Source: Cryomorphaceae bacterium
GTDB lineage: Bacteria > Bacteroidota > Bacteroidia > Flavobacteriales > Schleiferiaceae
Assembly: GCA_017858515.1 (NCBI GenBank)
Contig: JAFMBM010000001.1
Span: 115,185-179,184 of the forward strand
Direction: 5' to 3'
DNA length: 64,000 nt
Each line of letters starts with the position of its first letter. Position 1 is the stretch's first letter. Below, piece after piece: positions 42,131 through 50,036 of this stretch. Below the pieces are notes generated by a model. It was not told the origin of the DNA. It worked only from the letters and a program-made list of their open reading frames with translations, and did no database searches. The position numbers and the translations under genes were made by a program.

Positions 42131-43090
42131 CTATTCACGATTTTTTCTAGCAATTACTTTTAATGAAGCCTCGTAGATTGACTTTTCACTAAGACCGTAT
42201 TTTTCAAGCAGTTCTTCGGGTTTTCCACTTTCTCCAAAAGAGTCATTCACAGCTACATATTCTTGATGACAAGGGTGTTGAGAAGCTAATGCCTGAGCCA
42301 GTGCATCACCTAATCCGCCGTTTCGTTGGTGCTCTTCAGCACTCACAAGGCATCTTGTTTTTAAAATAGATTGCATTAGGGCTTGTTCATCCAGTGGCTT
42401 AATTGTGTGGAAATTAATCACTTCTGCTTCAATGCCATTTTTTGCTAATTCTTCTGCCGCCAACAGGGCTTTCCAAACTAAATGACCAGTTGCAGCAATG
42501 GTTACGTCTTTACCTTCTCTTAAAAGCAATGCTTTACCAATTTCAAAACGAGTGTTTTCCGGTGTGAAATTAGCCACTTTTGGTCTTCCAAAACGCAAGT
42601 ATACAGGGCCTTCAAAGTCGGCAATAGCTAATGTTGCCGCTTTGGTTTGGTTGTAATCGCACGGATTTATTACCGTCATTCCAGGTAACATGCGCATCAA
42701 ACCGATATCTTCTAATATTTGGTGTGTAGCACCATCTTCACCCAAGGTAAGTCCTGCATGGCTAGCACAGATTTTTACGTTTTTTCCAGAATAGGCAATA
42801 GACTGTCTGATTTGATCGTACACTCGGCCAGTAGAAAAATTCGCAAAGGTTCCTGTAAAAGGTATTTTTCCACCAATTGTAAGTCCCGCAGCTATACCCA
42901 TCATATTGGCTTCTGCAATTCCAACTTGAATAAATCTTTCCGGAAATGCTTTTTGAAAGGCATCCATCTTTAATGAACCGGTTAGATCGGCGCAAAGGGC
43001 AACTACGTTCGTATTTGATTTTCCTAATTCGAGAAGAGCCGCTCCAAAACCAGAGCGTGTATCTTTACTTCCTTGGTCAATATATTTCAT
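42131..43090 (-). CDS. Transketolase, C-terminal subunit
   Basis: 319 residues: the pyrimidine-binding domain (RSGFGAALLELGKSNTNVVA, FIQVGIAEANMMGIAAGLTI with the catalytic Glu in 'IAEANM') and the C-terminal domain (LSAEEHQRNGGLGDALAQAL). The size and the separate N-terminal partner at 44476-45324 mark a split transketolase as in archaea and many Bacteroidota. The dimer of two halves transfers two-carbon units between sugar phosphates in the cytoplasm. A VWA gene of 1.4 kb lies between the two halves. Confidence 0.9.
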   Translation of the reverse strand: MKYIDQGSKDTRSGFGAALLELGKSNTNVVALCADLTGSLKMDAFQKAFPERFIQVGIAEANMMGIAAGLTIGGKIPFTGTFANFSTGRVYDQIRQSIAYSGKNVKICASHAGLTLGEDGATHQILEDIGLMRMLPGMTVINPCDYNQTKAATLAIADFEGPVYLRFGRPKVANFTPENTRFEIGKALLLREGKDVTIAATGHLVWKALLAAEELAKNGIEAEVINFHTIKPLDEQALMQSILKTRCLVSAEEHQRNGGLGDALAQALASQHPCHQEYVAVNDSFGESGKPEELLEKYGLSEKSIYEASLKVIARKNRE

Positions 43091-43096
43091 TTCTAT

Positions 43097-44479
43097 CTAC
43101 TTCAATTTTATAATAACACTTTCCCCTGAATTAATCGAAAAGGCTCTGCTTATGCTAAAAAGCGTGCTTTTTCCACTCTTTGGTCTAAAGATCACCCTAT
43201 AATTTCCCGGTTGCAGATCGAAGGATTGTCTGCTTTGATTTTCATCTAAATCAGTAACCCAACTGAGTTCGTTGTCTATTTCTTGGAAAACACTTCCATA
43301 TCCAGTAGAGCCCGCCTGAAAACTTACTTTACCAGAAGGTGGAATGGCAATAATGGTTGTTTTAACTTGATCTATGGTGACGCTTTGAGTGTAGCGAGGT
43401 AGGGTTAAAATTTCAATGTCGTATTCGCCAACTAAATATTTTTGCCTAGTGTTAAGCTCTTGAACGTGTAGGATTTCGCGAGTTTTTTTTCTTCGAATTA
43501 TACAATCTATTTCCTTATTTGCCCTAGAGCTGGGTTGCTTAATTTCCAATGTTCCTCGGGCCGCAATGGTTCCAATGTGATTGTGCCTTCCAGCGGCTAG
43601 GCTAACACTATCTATAGTTACAGGAGGGATAGTGTGAATTACCAACCTATAAGGAATGAGAGGATCCAGGACAAGGGTATCTGGATTGCCCTGATAATTT
43701 AAAGTATGAATATAGTTGTAAATGGCTTTTCCAGAAGTACGACTATAGAAGGTCATAGCAACGTCGGTTTCTGAAGGTCTATTCTGAAGGTCAAGAAGAT
43801 TTACTTGAGCGGTTGTATTGTCTAATGCTTGAGAGATTACAATATCAAGAACCTTTTTAAAAGTCTTTTCATCGGCAGCATCGTAGAATTGACCAACACA
43901 TGAAAAAGATTTCTGGAAATTTTTATCCAAGCCAATTCCTATTACAAAAGGCTTAAGAATAATGCCTTTTTTCTGAAGTAGCCGTGAAGCGGCGCAAGGA
44001 TCTTCATCACAAGATTCAATGCCATCTGTGATAAGAATAATAATATTTCGGCAGTTGGAGCAAGTAGGGAAATCGGTAGCCGCCCGCATGAGTGATCGAG
44101 CAATTGGGGTAGTACCTTTCGGTTGAATGCTTCGGATGGTTTTCTTAATTTGACCAATATTGTTGTCTTTAAAACCAACTTCTAATTTGGTGTCATCGCA
44201 ATCTTGTGGTGGAACTGGTTTTTGATGGCCATAGACCCTTAAAGCAAGCTGAAAAGGTTTGTTTTCGATGCGCGCTAGAGAATCGAGCATTTGGCTCATA
44301 AGCCTTTGAGCTACATCTATTTTTGATCCGCTTTGCCATCTCCCATACATGCTTTGAGATGCATCAAAGACGAAGAGTATTCTCGTTAAAGGAGGGTCTA
44401 ATTCTGGTTTTGGAAGCGATTGTGCCTCCAAAGAGTTTATTCCTAGAATTAAATAGAGAAGAACTACCGTTTTTTTCAT
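43097..44479 (-). CDS. Exported von Willebrand factor A domain protein
   Basis: 460 residues: signal peptide (MKKTVVLLYLILGINSLEAQ), then a VWA domain (about 30-215) with a complete metal site: ILFVFDASQSMYGRW (D-x-S-x-S), PKGTTPIARSL (Thr) and ILITDGIESCDED (Asp). CSNCRN and CDEDPC offer disulfide Cys. The C-terminal half (about 220-460) is beta-rich with repeated carboxypeptidase-regulatory-like strands (GTLEIKQPS, KYLVGEYDIEILTLPRY, LQPGNYRVIFRP). The protein is periplasmic or surface-bound. Its gene is coupled to both transketolase halves, by ATGA overlap upstream and a six-base gap downstream. No metabolic role is evident. Confidence 0.85.
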   Translation of the reverse strand: MKKTVVLLYLILGINSLEAQSLPKPELDPPLTRILFVFDASQSMYGRWQSGSKIDVAQRLMSQMLDSLARIENKPFQLALRVYGHQKPVPPQDCDDTKLEVGFKDNNIGQIKKTIRSIQPKGTTPIARSLMRAATDFPTCSNCRNIIILITDGIESCDEDPCAASRLLQKKGIILKPFVIGIGLDKNFQKSFSCVGQFYDAADEKTFKKVLDIVISQALDNTTAQVNLLDLQNRPSETDVAMTFYSRTSGKAIYNYIHTLNYQGNPDTLVLDPLIPYRLVIHTIPPVTIDSVSLAAGRHNHIGTIAARGTLEIKQPSSRANKEIDCIIRRKKTREILHVQELNTRQKYLVGEYDIEILTLPRYTQSVTIDQVKTTIIAIPPSGKVSFQAGSTGYGSVFQEIDNELSWVTDLDENQSRQSFDLQPGNYRVIFRPKSGKSTLFSISRAFSINSGESVIIKLK

Positions 44480-45324
44480 TTATAGTCACCCAAGGTTTCT
44501 TCCAATTGACCTAATGCTAGATCTAATTGACTATCACTAGGGGCAATACCGTGCCATTCGTGGGTTCCTTGCATAAAATCTACACCATATCCCATTTCAG
44601 TGTGAAGAATAACAGCAACGGGTTTGTGTTTTCCCGCGCGAGCCTTTGCCGCTTTCATGCCATCTAGTACAGATTGCATATCGTTTCCCTCCTCAATTTC
44701 AAGCACATCCCATCCAAAAGCAAAAAACTTGTCTGCAATTTTTCCAAGAGAGAGAACATCATTCGTTGAACCATCTATTTGCTGACCATTTGCATCAATA
44801 GTGGCAATAAGATTATCTACTTTATTAGAACCAGCGAACATTACAGCTTCCCAAATCTGACCTTCCTGCAATTCGCCATCGCCATGTAGTGTGTATACAA
44901 GGTGGTTATCATTGTTTAACTTCTTAGCAAGAGCAGCACCAATGCCAACAGAAAGACCTTGACCCAAAGATCCAGAGGCAATGCGAACGCCTGGAAGCCC
45001 TTCGTGTGTAGTTGGGTGGCCTTGAAGTCTAGAATTTAGTTTTCTAAAGGTTTTAAGTTCAGCGGTGTTAAAATATCCTACTCTAGAGAGAACGCTATAA
45101 AAAACAGGACTTATATGTCCGTTTGAAAGAAAGAAAAGGTCTTGATTGGTTCCATCCATATCAAACTCTTGCGGAGAATGAGCCATTAAATCGAAGTAAA
45201 GAGCTACCAAAAACTCTGTACATCCAAGTGAACCACCTGGGTGTCCGGACTGAACCGCGTGCACCATTCTAACAATATCTCTTCGCACCTGAGATGCGGT
45301 TCTTTCCAATTCTAAAAAACTCAT
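44476..45324 (-). CDS. Transketolase, N-terminal (thiamine diphosphate) subunit
   Basis: About 282 residues from ATG 45324 (MSFLELERTA); a GTG eight codons upstream (45348) is also open but sits in the likely -7 box. Motifs: AVQSGHPGGSLGCTEFLVAL, SNGHISPVFYSVLSR, GSLGQGLSVGIGAAL and the thiamine diphosphate motif HGDGELQEGQIWEAVMFAG ending in IDANGQQIDGST. It binds the diphosphate and Mg2+. It overlaps the VWA gene by four bases. The promoter region is shared with terC. Confidence 0.92.
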   Translation of the reverse strand: MSFLELERTASQVRRDIVRMVHAVQSGHPGGSLGCTEFLVALYFDLMAHSPQEFDMDGTNQDLFFLSNGHISPVFYSVLSRVGYFNTAELKTFRKLNSRLQGHPTTHEGLPGVRIASGSLGQGLSVGIGAALAKKLNNDNHLVYTLHGDGELQEGQIWEAVMFAGSNKVDNLIATIDANGQQIDGSTNDVLSLGKIADKFFAFGWDVLEIEEGNDMQSVLDGMKAAKARAGKHKPVAVILHTEMGYGVDFMQGTHEWHGIAPSDSQLDLALGQLEETLGDYK

Positions 45325-45347
45325 AGGGTATGCTTGTAAATCCGGCA

Positions 45348-45373
45348 CAAAGTTAGTTGATAATATACTTTTG
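45348..45373. promoter_or_regulatory. Closely spaced divergent -7 boxes between transketolase and terC
   Basis: On the minus strand TAACTTTG (45355-45348) points to the transketolase operon. On the plus strand TACTTTTG (45366-45373) points to terC. Both match TAnnTTTG, and they are only ten bases apart. Neither has a clear -33 TTTG at 18-20 bases, so the pair is tentative. Confidence 0.35.
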
Positions 45374-45451
45374 CATGGATTAGATTAAAAGACGAATCCC
45401 TTCGTTTTTGGCTTATTCTTATCCTTGAAATTTCTATAAACTCAGATATTA

Positions 45452-46165
45452 ATGGAAACATTCTTCACTACTAACGGACTGGCGGCATTGCTAACATTGA
45501 GCCTATTAGAAATTGTCTTGGGCATCGATAATATTATTTTCATCTCTATACTAACAAACAAATTACCCAAAGCTCAGAGGCCTAAAGCTAGGTTGGCTGG
45601 AATTGGTTTGGCGTTGGTTTTTCGTGTGCTTATGCTCTTAGGTATTACTTGGATTATTGGATTTACCCAGCCTCTGTTTACCTTATTAGACCACACCGTT
45701 ACTGGACGAGATCTGGTTCTCTTTATTGGAGGATTGTTTTTATTGTGGAAGAGTACCTCAGAGATACACCACAAAGTATCTGGAGAAGAAATGAAAGAGA
45801 TGGGTCCTGCAGTGGCAAAAAGTACTCTAGGCATTATTATTCAAATAGGCCTGCTCGATATTGTTTTTTCTTTCGATAGTATGCTAACGGCAATTGGAAT
45901 GACAGACAATCTACCGGTGATGATTGCCGCCGTAATCATTTCACTGATTGTAATGCTTCTTTTCGCAGGAAGAATCTCCTCTTTCATTGAAAAGAATCCA
46001 ACCCTCCAAATGTTAGCCTTGAGCTTTTTAATTTTAATAGGTACTGTTTTAATTGCAGATAGTGCAGGATTCCACGTGCCGAAAGGATACATCTATTTTG
46101 CAGTTGTTTTCTCTTTAATTGTTGAAACCTTGAACCTCCAATTGCGTAAAAAAAGCAGTGACTAA
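45452..46165 (+). CDS. TerC-family integral membrane protein
   Basis: 237 residues with seven to eight membrane helices. Family signatures: LEIVLGIDNIIFISILTNKL and DIVFSFDSMLTAIGMTDNLP, each with the conserved Asp in a membrane helix. The N-terminus METFFTTNGLAALLTLSLLE is typical. Members such as Alx handle Mn2+ or act in metal homeostasis and protein secretion; tellurite resistance is the historic name. It stands alone and is convergent with the CoA-transferase gene by a four-base overlap. Confidence 0.9.
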   Translation: METFFTTNGLAALLTLSLLEIVLGIDNIIFISILTNKLPKAQRPKARLAGIGLALVFRVLMLLGITWIIGFTQPLFTLLDHTVTGRDLVLFIGGLFLLWKSTSEIHHKVSGEEMKEMGPAVAKSTLGIIIQIGLLDIVFSFDSMLTAIGMTDNLPVMIAAVIISLIVMLLFAGRISSFIEKNPTLQMLALSFLILIGTVLIADSAGFHVPKGYIYFAVVFSLIVETLNLQLRKKSSD

Positions 46166-47433
46166 AGGTGATAGTACATAGCGGCTTGTTCTAACAACTC
46201 TTCTCTTTTTGAGGGATGAGAGATATTTATAAGTGCCTTCACTCTTTGGCGGATGTTTTTTCCCCAAAGGTCTGCAACTCCAAATTCGGTTGCAACGAAG
46301 TGCACATGAGCGCGTGTGGTAACTACACCTGCGCCTGTTTTTAGAACAGGCACAATTTTACTTTCACCTTTATTGGTTATTGAAGGAAGGGCAATTATGG
46401 GTTTACCTCCTTCGCTCAGTGATGCTCCGCGAATAAAATCCATTTGTCCGCCCACACCTGAATAGAATCTCGTTCCAATAGAATCGGCGCAAACTTGTCC
46501 GGTTAGGTCTACTTCAATGGCACTATTGATTGAAACTGCCATAGGATTTTTACGAATAACAGAGACATCATTAACGTAGGCAATATCGAGCATGGCTACT
46601 TGAGGATTATCATTCACAAAATTGTATAACCTCTGTGAGCCCATTAAAAATCCAGAGACTAATTTTCCACGATGAATTTTCTTGTTTTCCCCAGTGATTA
46701 CACCGCTTTCAACCAAATCAATAACACCATCGGAAAACATTTCAGTATGTATACCCAATCTTCTATGATCTTTTAAGCAATAGAGGGCAGCATTCGGAAT
46801 GGTTCCTATGCCCATTTGTAGTGTACTACCGTCTTCAATCAGAGAGGCTATATTTCTGCCAATTTGCATGTCAACCTCGTCAGGTTCAGGCAATAGATGC
46901 TGGGGTAGAGGATAATCTACTTCAACCAATTCATGGATTTGGTTTAAATGAATGAGCCCATCGCCATGGGTTCGGGGCATGTTTGGATTTACTTCGGCAA
47001 TAATGAGGTGAGCGGTATCTATGGCAGCTCTAGTAGCATCTACGGAAATCCCGAGAGAGCAAAAGCCATGTCTATCTGGAGGCGAAACTTGGATTAGGGC
47101 TACATCGAGCTGGAGCGCCTTCCGCCTAAACAACAATGGAATTTCACTTAAGAAGATGGGTACGAAGTTTACTCGCCCTTCATTTACAGCTTTGCGAACA
47201 TTTGGTCCTATAAACAATGCGTTTGCTTCAAAAGCATCTTGCATTCCTTCCTGAGCATAGGGAGCATCACCTTCTGTGTGAAGGTGGTAGATCTGTACAT
47301 TTTTTAATTCATTCGATCGATTGGTGAGTGCTCGGATAAGGGTTTGAGGCGCTGCTGCTGCAGTGTGAATGAAAACGATGTCGCCAGAGAAAATCCTTTT
47401 AACGGCTGATTCGGCAGTAGAAAAAACGGGCAT
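46162..47433 (-). CDS. Acetyl-CoA hydrolase/transferase family protein
   Basis: 423 residues with both CoA-transferase subdomains. The N-terminal part has GDIVFIHTAAAAPQTLIRAL and LDVALIQVSPPDRHGFCSLG; the C-terminal part has LQMGIGTIPNAALYCLKDHR and IHTEMFSDGVIDLVESG, which contains the catalytic Glu. RFYSGVGGQMDFIRGASLSE (G-x-G-G-Q) closes the CoA site. The family includes 4-hydroxybutyrate CoA-transferase and acetate:succinyl-CoA transferase; the acceptor is not given by sequence. It overlaps the stop of the small membrane gene by one base and shares its promoter. Confidence 0.9.
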   Translation of the reverse strand: MPVFSTAESAVKRIFSGDIVFIHTAAAAPQTLIRALTNRSNELKNVQIYHLHTEGDAPYAQEGMQDAFEANALFIGPNVRKAVNEGRVNFVPIFLSEIPLLFRRKALQLDVALIQVSPPDRHGFCSLGISVDATRAAIDTAHLIIAEVNPNMPRTHGDGLIHLNQIHELVEVDYPLPQHLLPEPDEVDMQIGRNIASLIEDGSTLQMGIGTIPNAALYCLKDHRRLGIHTEMFSDGVIDLVESGVITGENKKIHRGKLVSGFLMGSQRLYNFVNDNPQVAMLDIAYVNDVSVIRKNPMAVSINSAIEVDLTGQVCADSIGTRFYSGVGGQMDFIRGASLSEGGKPIIALPSITNKGESKIVPVLKTGAGVVTTRAHVHFVATEFGVADLWGKNIRQRVKALINISHPSKREELLEQAAMYYHL

Positions 47434-47621
47434 TACAAAAGTCGTTTGAAGATGAACATCAAGAAAAAAGCAAGGAGAAATATCAATAAGAAAAATGAAC
47501 TACCCTTGTAGGATTGCCTATGGGTTGGAAGGTCTTTACGATAGCTCCAAATAAGGTAGCCAATGAAAAGAAAGGCAAAGATTCCAGCAAAAATCCAATG
47601 ACCCGTTGTGATATTCTCCAT
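47433..47621 (-). CDS. Small membrane protein, two helices
   Basis: 62 residues: a first helix (HWIFAGIFAFLFIGYLIWSY), a short basic loop (RKDLPTHRQSYKG) and a second helix (SFFLLIFLLAFFLMFIF) ending KRLL. No family recognised. It sits right behind a consensus promoter, and TAATG couples it to the CoA-transferase gene. That context makes it a credible real gene. Confidence 0.7.
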   Translation of the reverse strand: MENITTGHWIFAGIFAFLFIGYLIWSYRKDLPTHRQSYKGSSFFLLIFLLAFFLMFIFKRLL

Positions 47622-47639
47622 TTAGTCTTAAATATGAAT

Positions 47640-47669
47640 CAAATTTACAACTGATACAGGCCTCCCAAA
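47640..47669 (-). promoter_or_regulatory. Consensus promoter of the small membrane protein/CoA-transferase operon
   Basis: On the minus strand TTTG (47669-47666), exactly 18 bases, then TAAATTTG (47647-47640). Full match to the Bacteroidota -33/-7 pattern. The likely start is near 47633, only about 12 bases before ATG 47621. Confidence 0.68.
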
Positions 47670-47682
47670 GATGTTATAAGTC

Positions 47683-48075
47683 ATGAAAGAACAATTAGAG
47701 AAAGTGGGTGATTTTCACAAAGCCTTCGAGATAGATAAGGTTTATTCGAAAGAGGATGAGGGTTTTTCTGCCCATGCTCTACTTCGATATACACTCATGC
47801 GCGAAGAGAATGAAGAATATTTGGAGGCAATTAAATCGGGGTCTGAAGTAGAAATTGCAGATGCCCTAGGTGATATGCTTTATATTCTTTGTGGAACCAT
47901 TTTAAATCATGGTTTGCAGAATGTTATTGAAAAAGTTTTCGAAGAAATTCACAGAAGCAATATGTCTAAACTAGACGCAGATGGAAGGCCTATTTATCGG
48001 GAGGATGGAAAGGTACTGAAGGGTCCTAATTATTTCCCTCCAAATTTGAAGCCTCTGCTAGAAATGGAAAAATAG
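47683..48075 (+). CDS. MazG-like nucleoside triphosphate pyrophosphohydrolase
   Basis: 130 residues, all-alpha NTP-PPase. The metal-binding core is LMREENEEYLEAIKSG (E-E-x-x-E-x-x-E type) followed by IADALGDMLYILCGT (D-x-x-x-D). The C-terminal part (KLDADGRPIYREDGKVLKGP) has the 'D-G-K-x-x-K-G-x-x-Y-x-P-P' tail that occurs in phage-type and bacterial relatives. It removes pyrophosphate from noncanonical nucleotides. It is divergent from the small membrane gene and convergent with the ribbon-helix-helix gene. Confidence 0.87.
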   Translation: MKEQLEKVGDFHKAFEIDKVYSKEDEGFSAHALLRYTLMREENEEYLEAIKSGSEVEIADALGDMLYILCGTILNHGLQNVIEKVFEEIHRSNMSKLDADGRPIYREDGKVLKGPNYFPPNLKPLLEMEK

Positions 48076-48085
48076 AGAGTGAGAA

Positions 48086-48253
48086 CTATTCTTCTGTCGA
48101 GGGTTTTCGAAGTCGTCCCGTTTCTTTTAGTGCTTCAGTTAAAATATATTCCAGCTGCCCATTGGTAGAACGAAACTCATCCGAAGCCCACTTTTCGAGG
48201 GCTTCGAGAGTTTCTTCATTCAAACGCAACGCAAAAGCTTTTTTCTTCGACAA
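48086..48253 (-). CDS. Arc-like ribbon-helix-helix protein (short ORF)
   Basis: 55 residues, starting at TTG 48253; no ATG is in frame. The sequence SKKKAFALRLNEETLEALEK opens with the beta strand of an Arc/MetJ-type DNA-binding fold, followed by two helices (ETLEALEKWASDEF and TNGQLEYILTEALKET), and ends RLRKPSTEE. A gene of this kind commonly follows the SPFH gene in Bacteroidota. The gap is ten bases, so the two are co-transcribed. It could be an autoregulator or, as in other small RHH proteins, a partner of the SPFH protein. Confidence 0.75.
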   Translation of the reverse strand: MSKKKAFALRLNEETLEALEKWASDEFRSTNGQLEYILTEALKETGRLRKPSTEE

Positions 48254-48263
48254 AATCCTTGAA

Positions 48264-49016
48264 TCAATGATTTAAAGTTCCTGCATTTACAACAGGATTT
48301 ACATCTCTATCAGAGCAGAGAACTACCAGTAGGTTGCTCACCATCGCTGCTTTTTTGTCATCGTCTAATTCGATAATATTTCGCTTGCTTAAATCGTGCA
48401 AGGCTTTTTCCACCATTCCAACCGCGCCTTCCACAATTTTCAATCGTGCAGCCACTACGGCAGTAGCCTGCTGTCTTTTCAACATGGCACCTGCAATTTC
48501 TTCTGCATAAGCCAGATATCCAATGCGGGCTTCCATAACTTCAATTCCAGCAATCGATAAACGTTCTTCTAGCTCGTTTTCTAGAGCATGATTAACCTCT
48601 TCCAATCCAGAGCGAAGGCAAATGTCGGATTGTTCATCATCGAAATTATCATATGGGTATAAGCCGGCCATTTTGCGAACGGCAGCATCAGTCTGTACCC
48701 GAACAAAGTTTGCATAGTCATCTACCTCAAAAGCAGCTTTGAAAGTCTCTTTTACCCTCCAAACCAAGATCACACTGATCATTATGGGGTTTCCCAACTT
48801 ATCATTCACTTTAACTCTCTCACTATCGAAGTTTCTTGCTTTAAGAGAAATTTTCTTTTTGGCATAGAATGGATTCATCCAGAAAAATCCATTTTCTCGA
48901 ACGGTGCCTTTATAGGTTCCAAAAAGGGTGGCAACCACGCTACCATTGGGGTTTATTATGGTAAAACCAATCATATGAGTTAACCATAGTAGAATAATGG
49001 GCGCCGCAATAACCAT
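48264..49016 (-). CDS. SPFH (band-7) domain protein with N-terminal amber codon
   Basis: From ATG 49016 the frame codes 250 residues: one hydrophobic helix (MVIAAPIILLWLTHMIGFTI), then an SPFH domain (KISLKARNFDSERVKVNDKL, FVRVQTDAAVRKMAGLYPYD) and a C-terminal coiled coil (EIAGAMLKRQQATAVVAARL, IVEGAVGMVEKAL). Proteins of this family scaffold membrane microdomains. The natural start is probably ATG 49112: reading upstream in frame gives MKEITLHPQKGYLHLFV, then TAG at 49061-49059, then LLLIAGSVFLISQK and the called start. TGG to TAG (Trp to stop) is the simplest lesion. Restart at 49016 may still give a product with one anchor helix. Confidence 0.85.
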   Translation of the reverse strand: MVIAAPIILLWLTHMIGFTIINPNGSVVATLFGTYKGTVRENGFFWMNPFYAKKKISLKARNFDSERVKVNDKLGNPIMISVILVWRVKETFKAAFEVDDYANFVRVQTDAAVRKMAGLYPYDNFDDEQSDICLRSGLEEVNHALENELEERLSIAGIEVMEARIGYLAYAEEIAGAMLKRQQATAVVAARLKIVEGAVGMVEKALHDLSKRNIIELDDDKKAAMVSNLLVVLCSDRDVNPVVNAGTLNH

Positions 49017-49211
49017 TTTCTGGGAAATTAAAAATACAGATCCCGCAATCAGGAGGAGCTAGACAAACAGATGTAAATATCCTTTTTGAGGATGAAGTGT
49101 AATTTCTTTCATTTTTTTAAATTGATATCACAATGATATTAAAATATTACGAATAAAAGGAATCAGTCGAAAATATTTTTTAATCAATGTTCACACATTA
49201 AAGTCTTTGTA

Positions 49212-49219
49212 TATCTTTG
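49212..49219 (+). promoter_or_regulatory. -7 box of the yceI gene
   Basis: TATCTTTG, a full match to TAnnTTTG, 29 bases before ATG 49248. The -33 region holds only an imperfect TGTT, so the promoter may need an activator. Confidence 0.5.
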
Positions 49220-49247
49220 TCCGTGTTTAAACATTAACAAGAAACAA

Positions 49248-49928
49248 ATGAGAACTAGTCTTTTTACAGCAAGTATTTTAGCGTTAGCTGCTACCGTATC
49301 GTCATGTGGTGGAAACAGTGGAGAAGCAATAGAAGCAACTGATGCCGTAGAGGTGGAAGATGTTGCGGCTTCTGCTACCTACACAGTAGAAAATGGGAGT
49401 ACTTTACATTGGGAGGGTTTCAAGACCTATGCCTCTGGTAAGCACGATGGTTTAATCAGCATAACTGAAGGTCAATTGATGACGGAAGGCTCTGAGATTG
49501 TCGGAGGTATGTTTACTATTGATATGAATAGCATTGCACTTAACGATATGCAACCTGAGAATGAATACTATGGTAAATTGGTGGGTCACCTTAAAAGCGA
49601 TGACTTCTTTAACGCTGAAATGTTTCCAACAAGTAAGTTTGAAATTAGCAGTGTAGAGGCAAGTGCAGATGAAATGGGTAATACACATTTGGTTAGTGGT
49701 AACCTTACCATTCGTGATATTTCAAAAAACATTACGTTTCCTGCTAAAGTGATGATGCATGATGATATGGTGCATCTTTCGGCTCCTTCATTCACTATAG
49801 ATCGTACTCAGTGGAATGTAATGTACGACTCTGAGAATACCTTAGGCGAGTTAACAGATGGAGTTAAAGAGAAACTCATTGATCACAATATCAAATTGGA
49901 CTTTGACCTGAAGGCTACCAAGGGTTAA
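49248..49928 (+). CDS. YceI-family lipoprotein
   Basis: 226 residues. Lipoprotein signal (MRTSLFTASILALAATVSSC, Cys 20) plus an acidic linker (AIEATDAVEVEDVA), then a YceI lipocalin-like barrel from about 45: YTVENGSTLHWEGFKTYASG, GGMFTIDMNSIALNDM, KSDDFFNAEMFPTSKFEISS and GNLTIRDISKNITFPAKV. Such barrels bind isoprenoid lipids in the envelope. It has its own promoter and an efficient terminator, so it is a single-gene unit. Confidence 0.9.
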   Translation: MRTSLFTASILALAATVSSCGGNSGEAIEATDAVEVEDVAASATYTVENGSTLHWEGFKTYASGKHDGLISITEGQLMTEGSEIVGGMFTIDMNSIALNDMQPENEYYGKLVGHLKSDDFFNAEMFPTSKFEISSVEASADEMGNTHLVSGNLTIRDISKNITFPAKVMMHDDMVHLSAPSFTIDRTQWNVMYDSENTLGELTDGVKEKLIDHNIKLDFDLKATKG

Positions 49929-49951
49929 TAATTCATTTTGATTGCTTGATT

Positions 49952-49977
49952 AAGACCCCGCCTTGGCGGGGTCTTTT
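49952..49977 (+). terminator. Terminator of yceI
   Basis: Perfect 10-bp stem (49952-49961 with 49966-49975), GC-rich, CTTG loop, followed by TT. Directly behind the yceI stop codon. Confidence 0.85.
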
Positions 49978-49992
49978 GATTGTATCAGAAAT

Positions 49993-50021
49993 AAAAAAAG
50001 CCGCAATCAGCGGCTTTTTTT
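49993..50021 (-). terminator. Bidirectional terminator behind the hydroxybutyryl-CoA dehydrogenase gene
   Basis: Seven A residues, stem GCCGC/GCGGC with a five-base loop, and seven T residues. The minus-strand reading serves the gene ending at 50037; the plus-strand reading backs up the yceI terminator. Confidence 0.85.
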
Positions 50022-50036
50022 ATAACAATGCGATTT

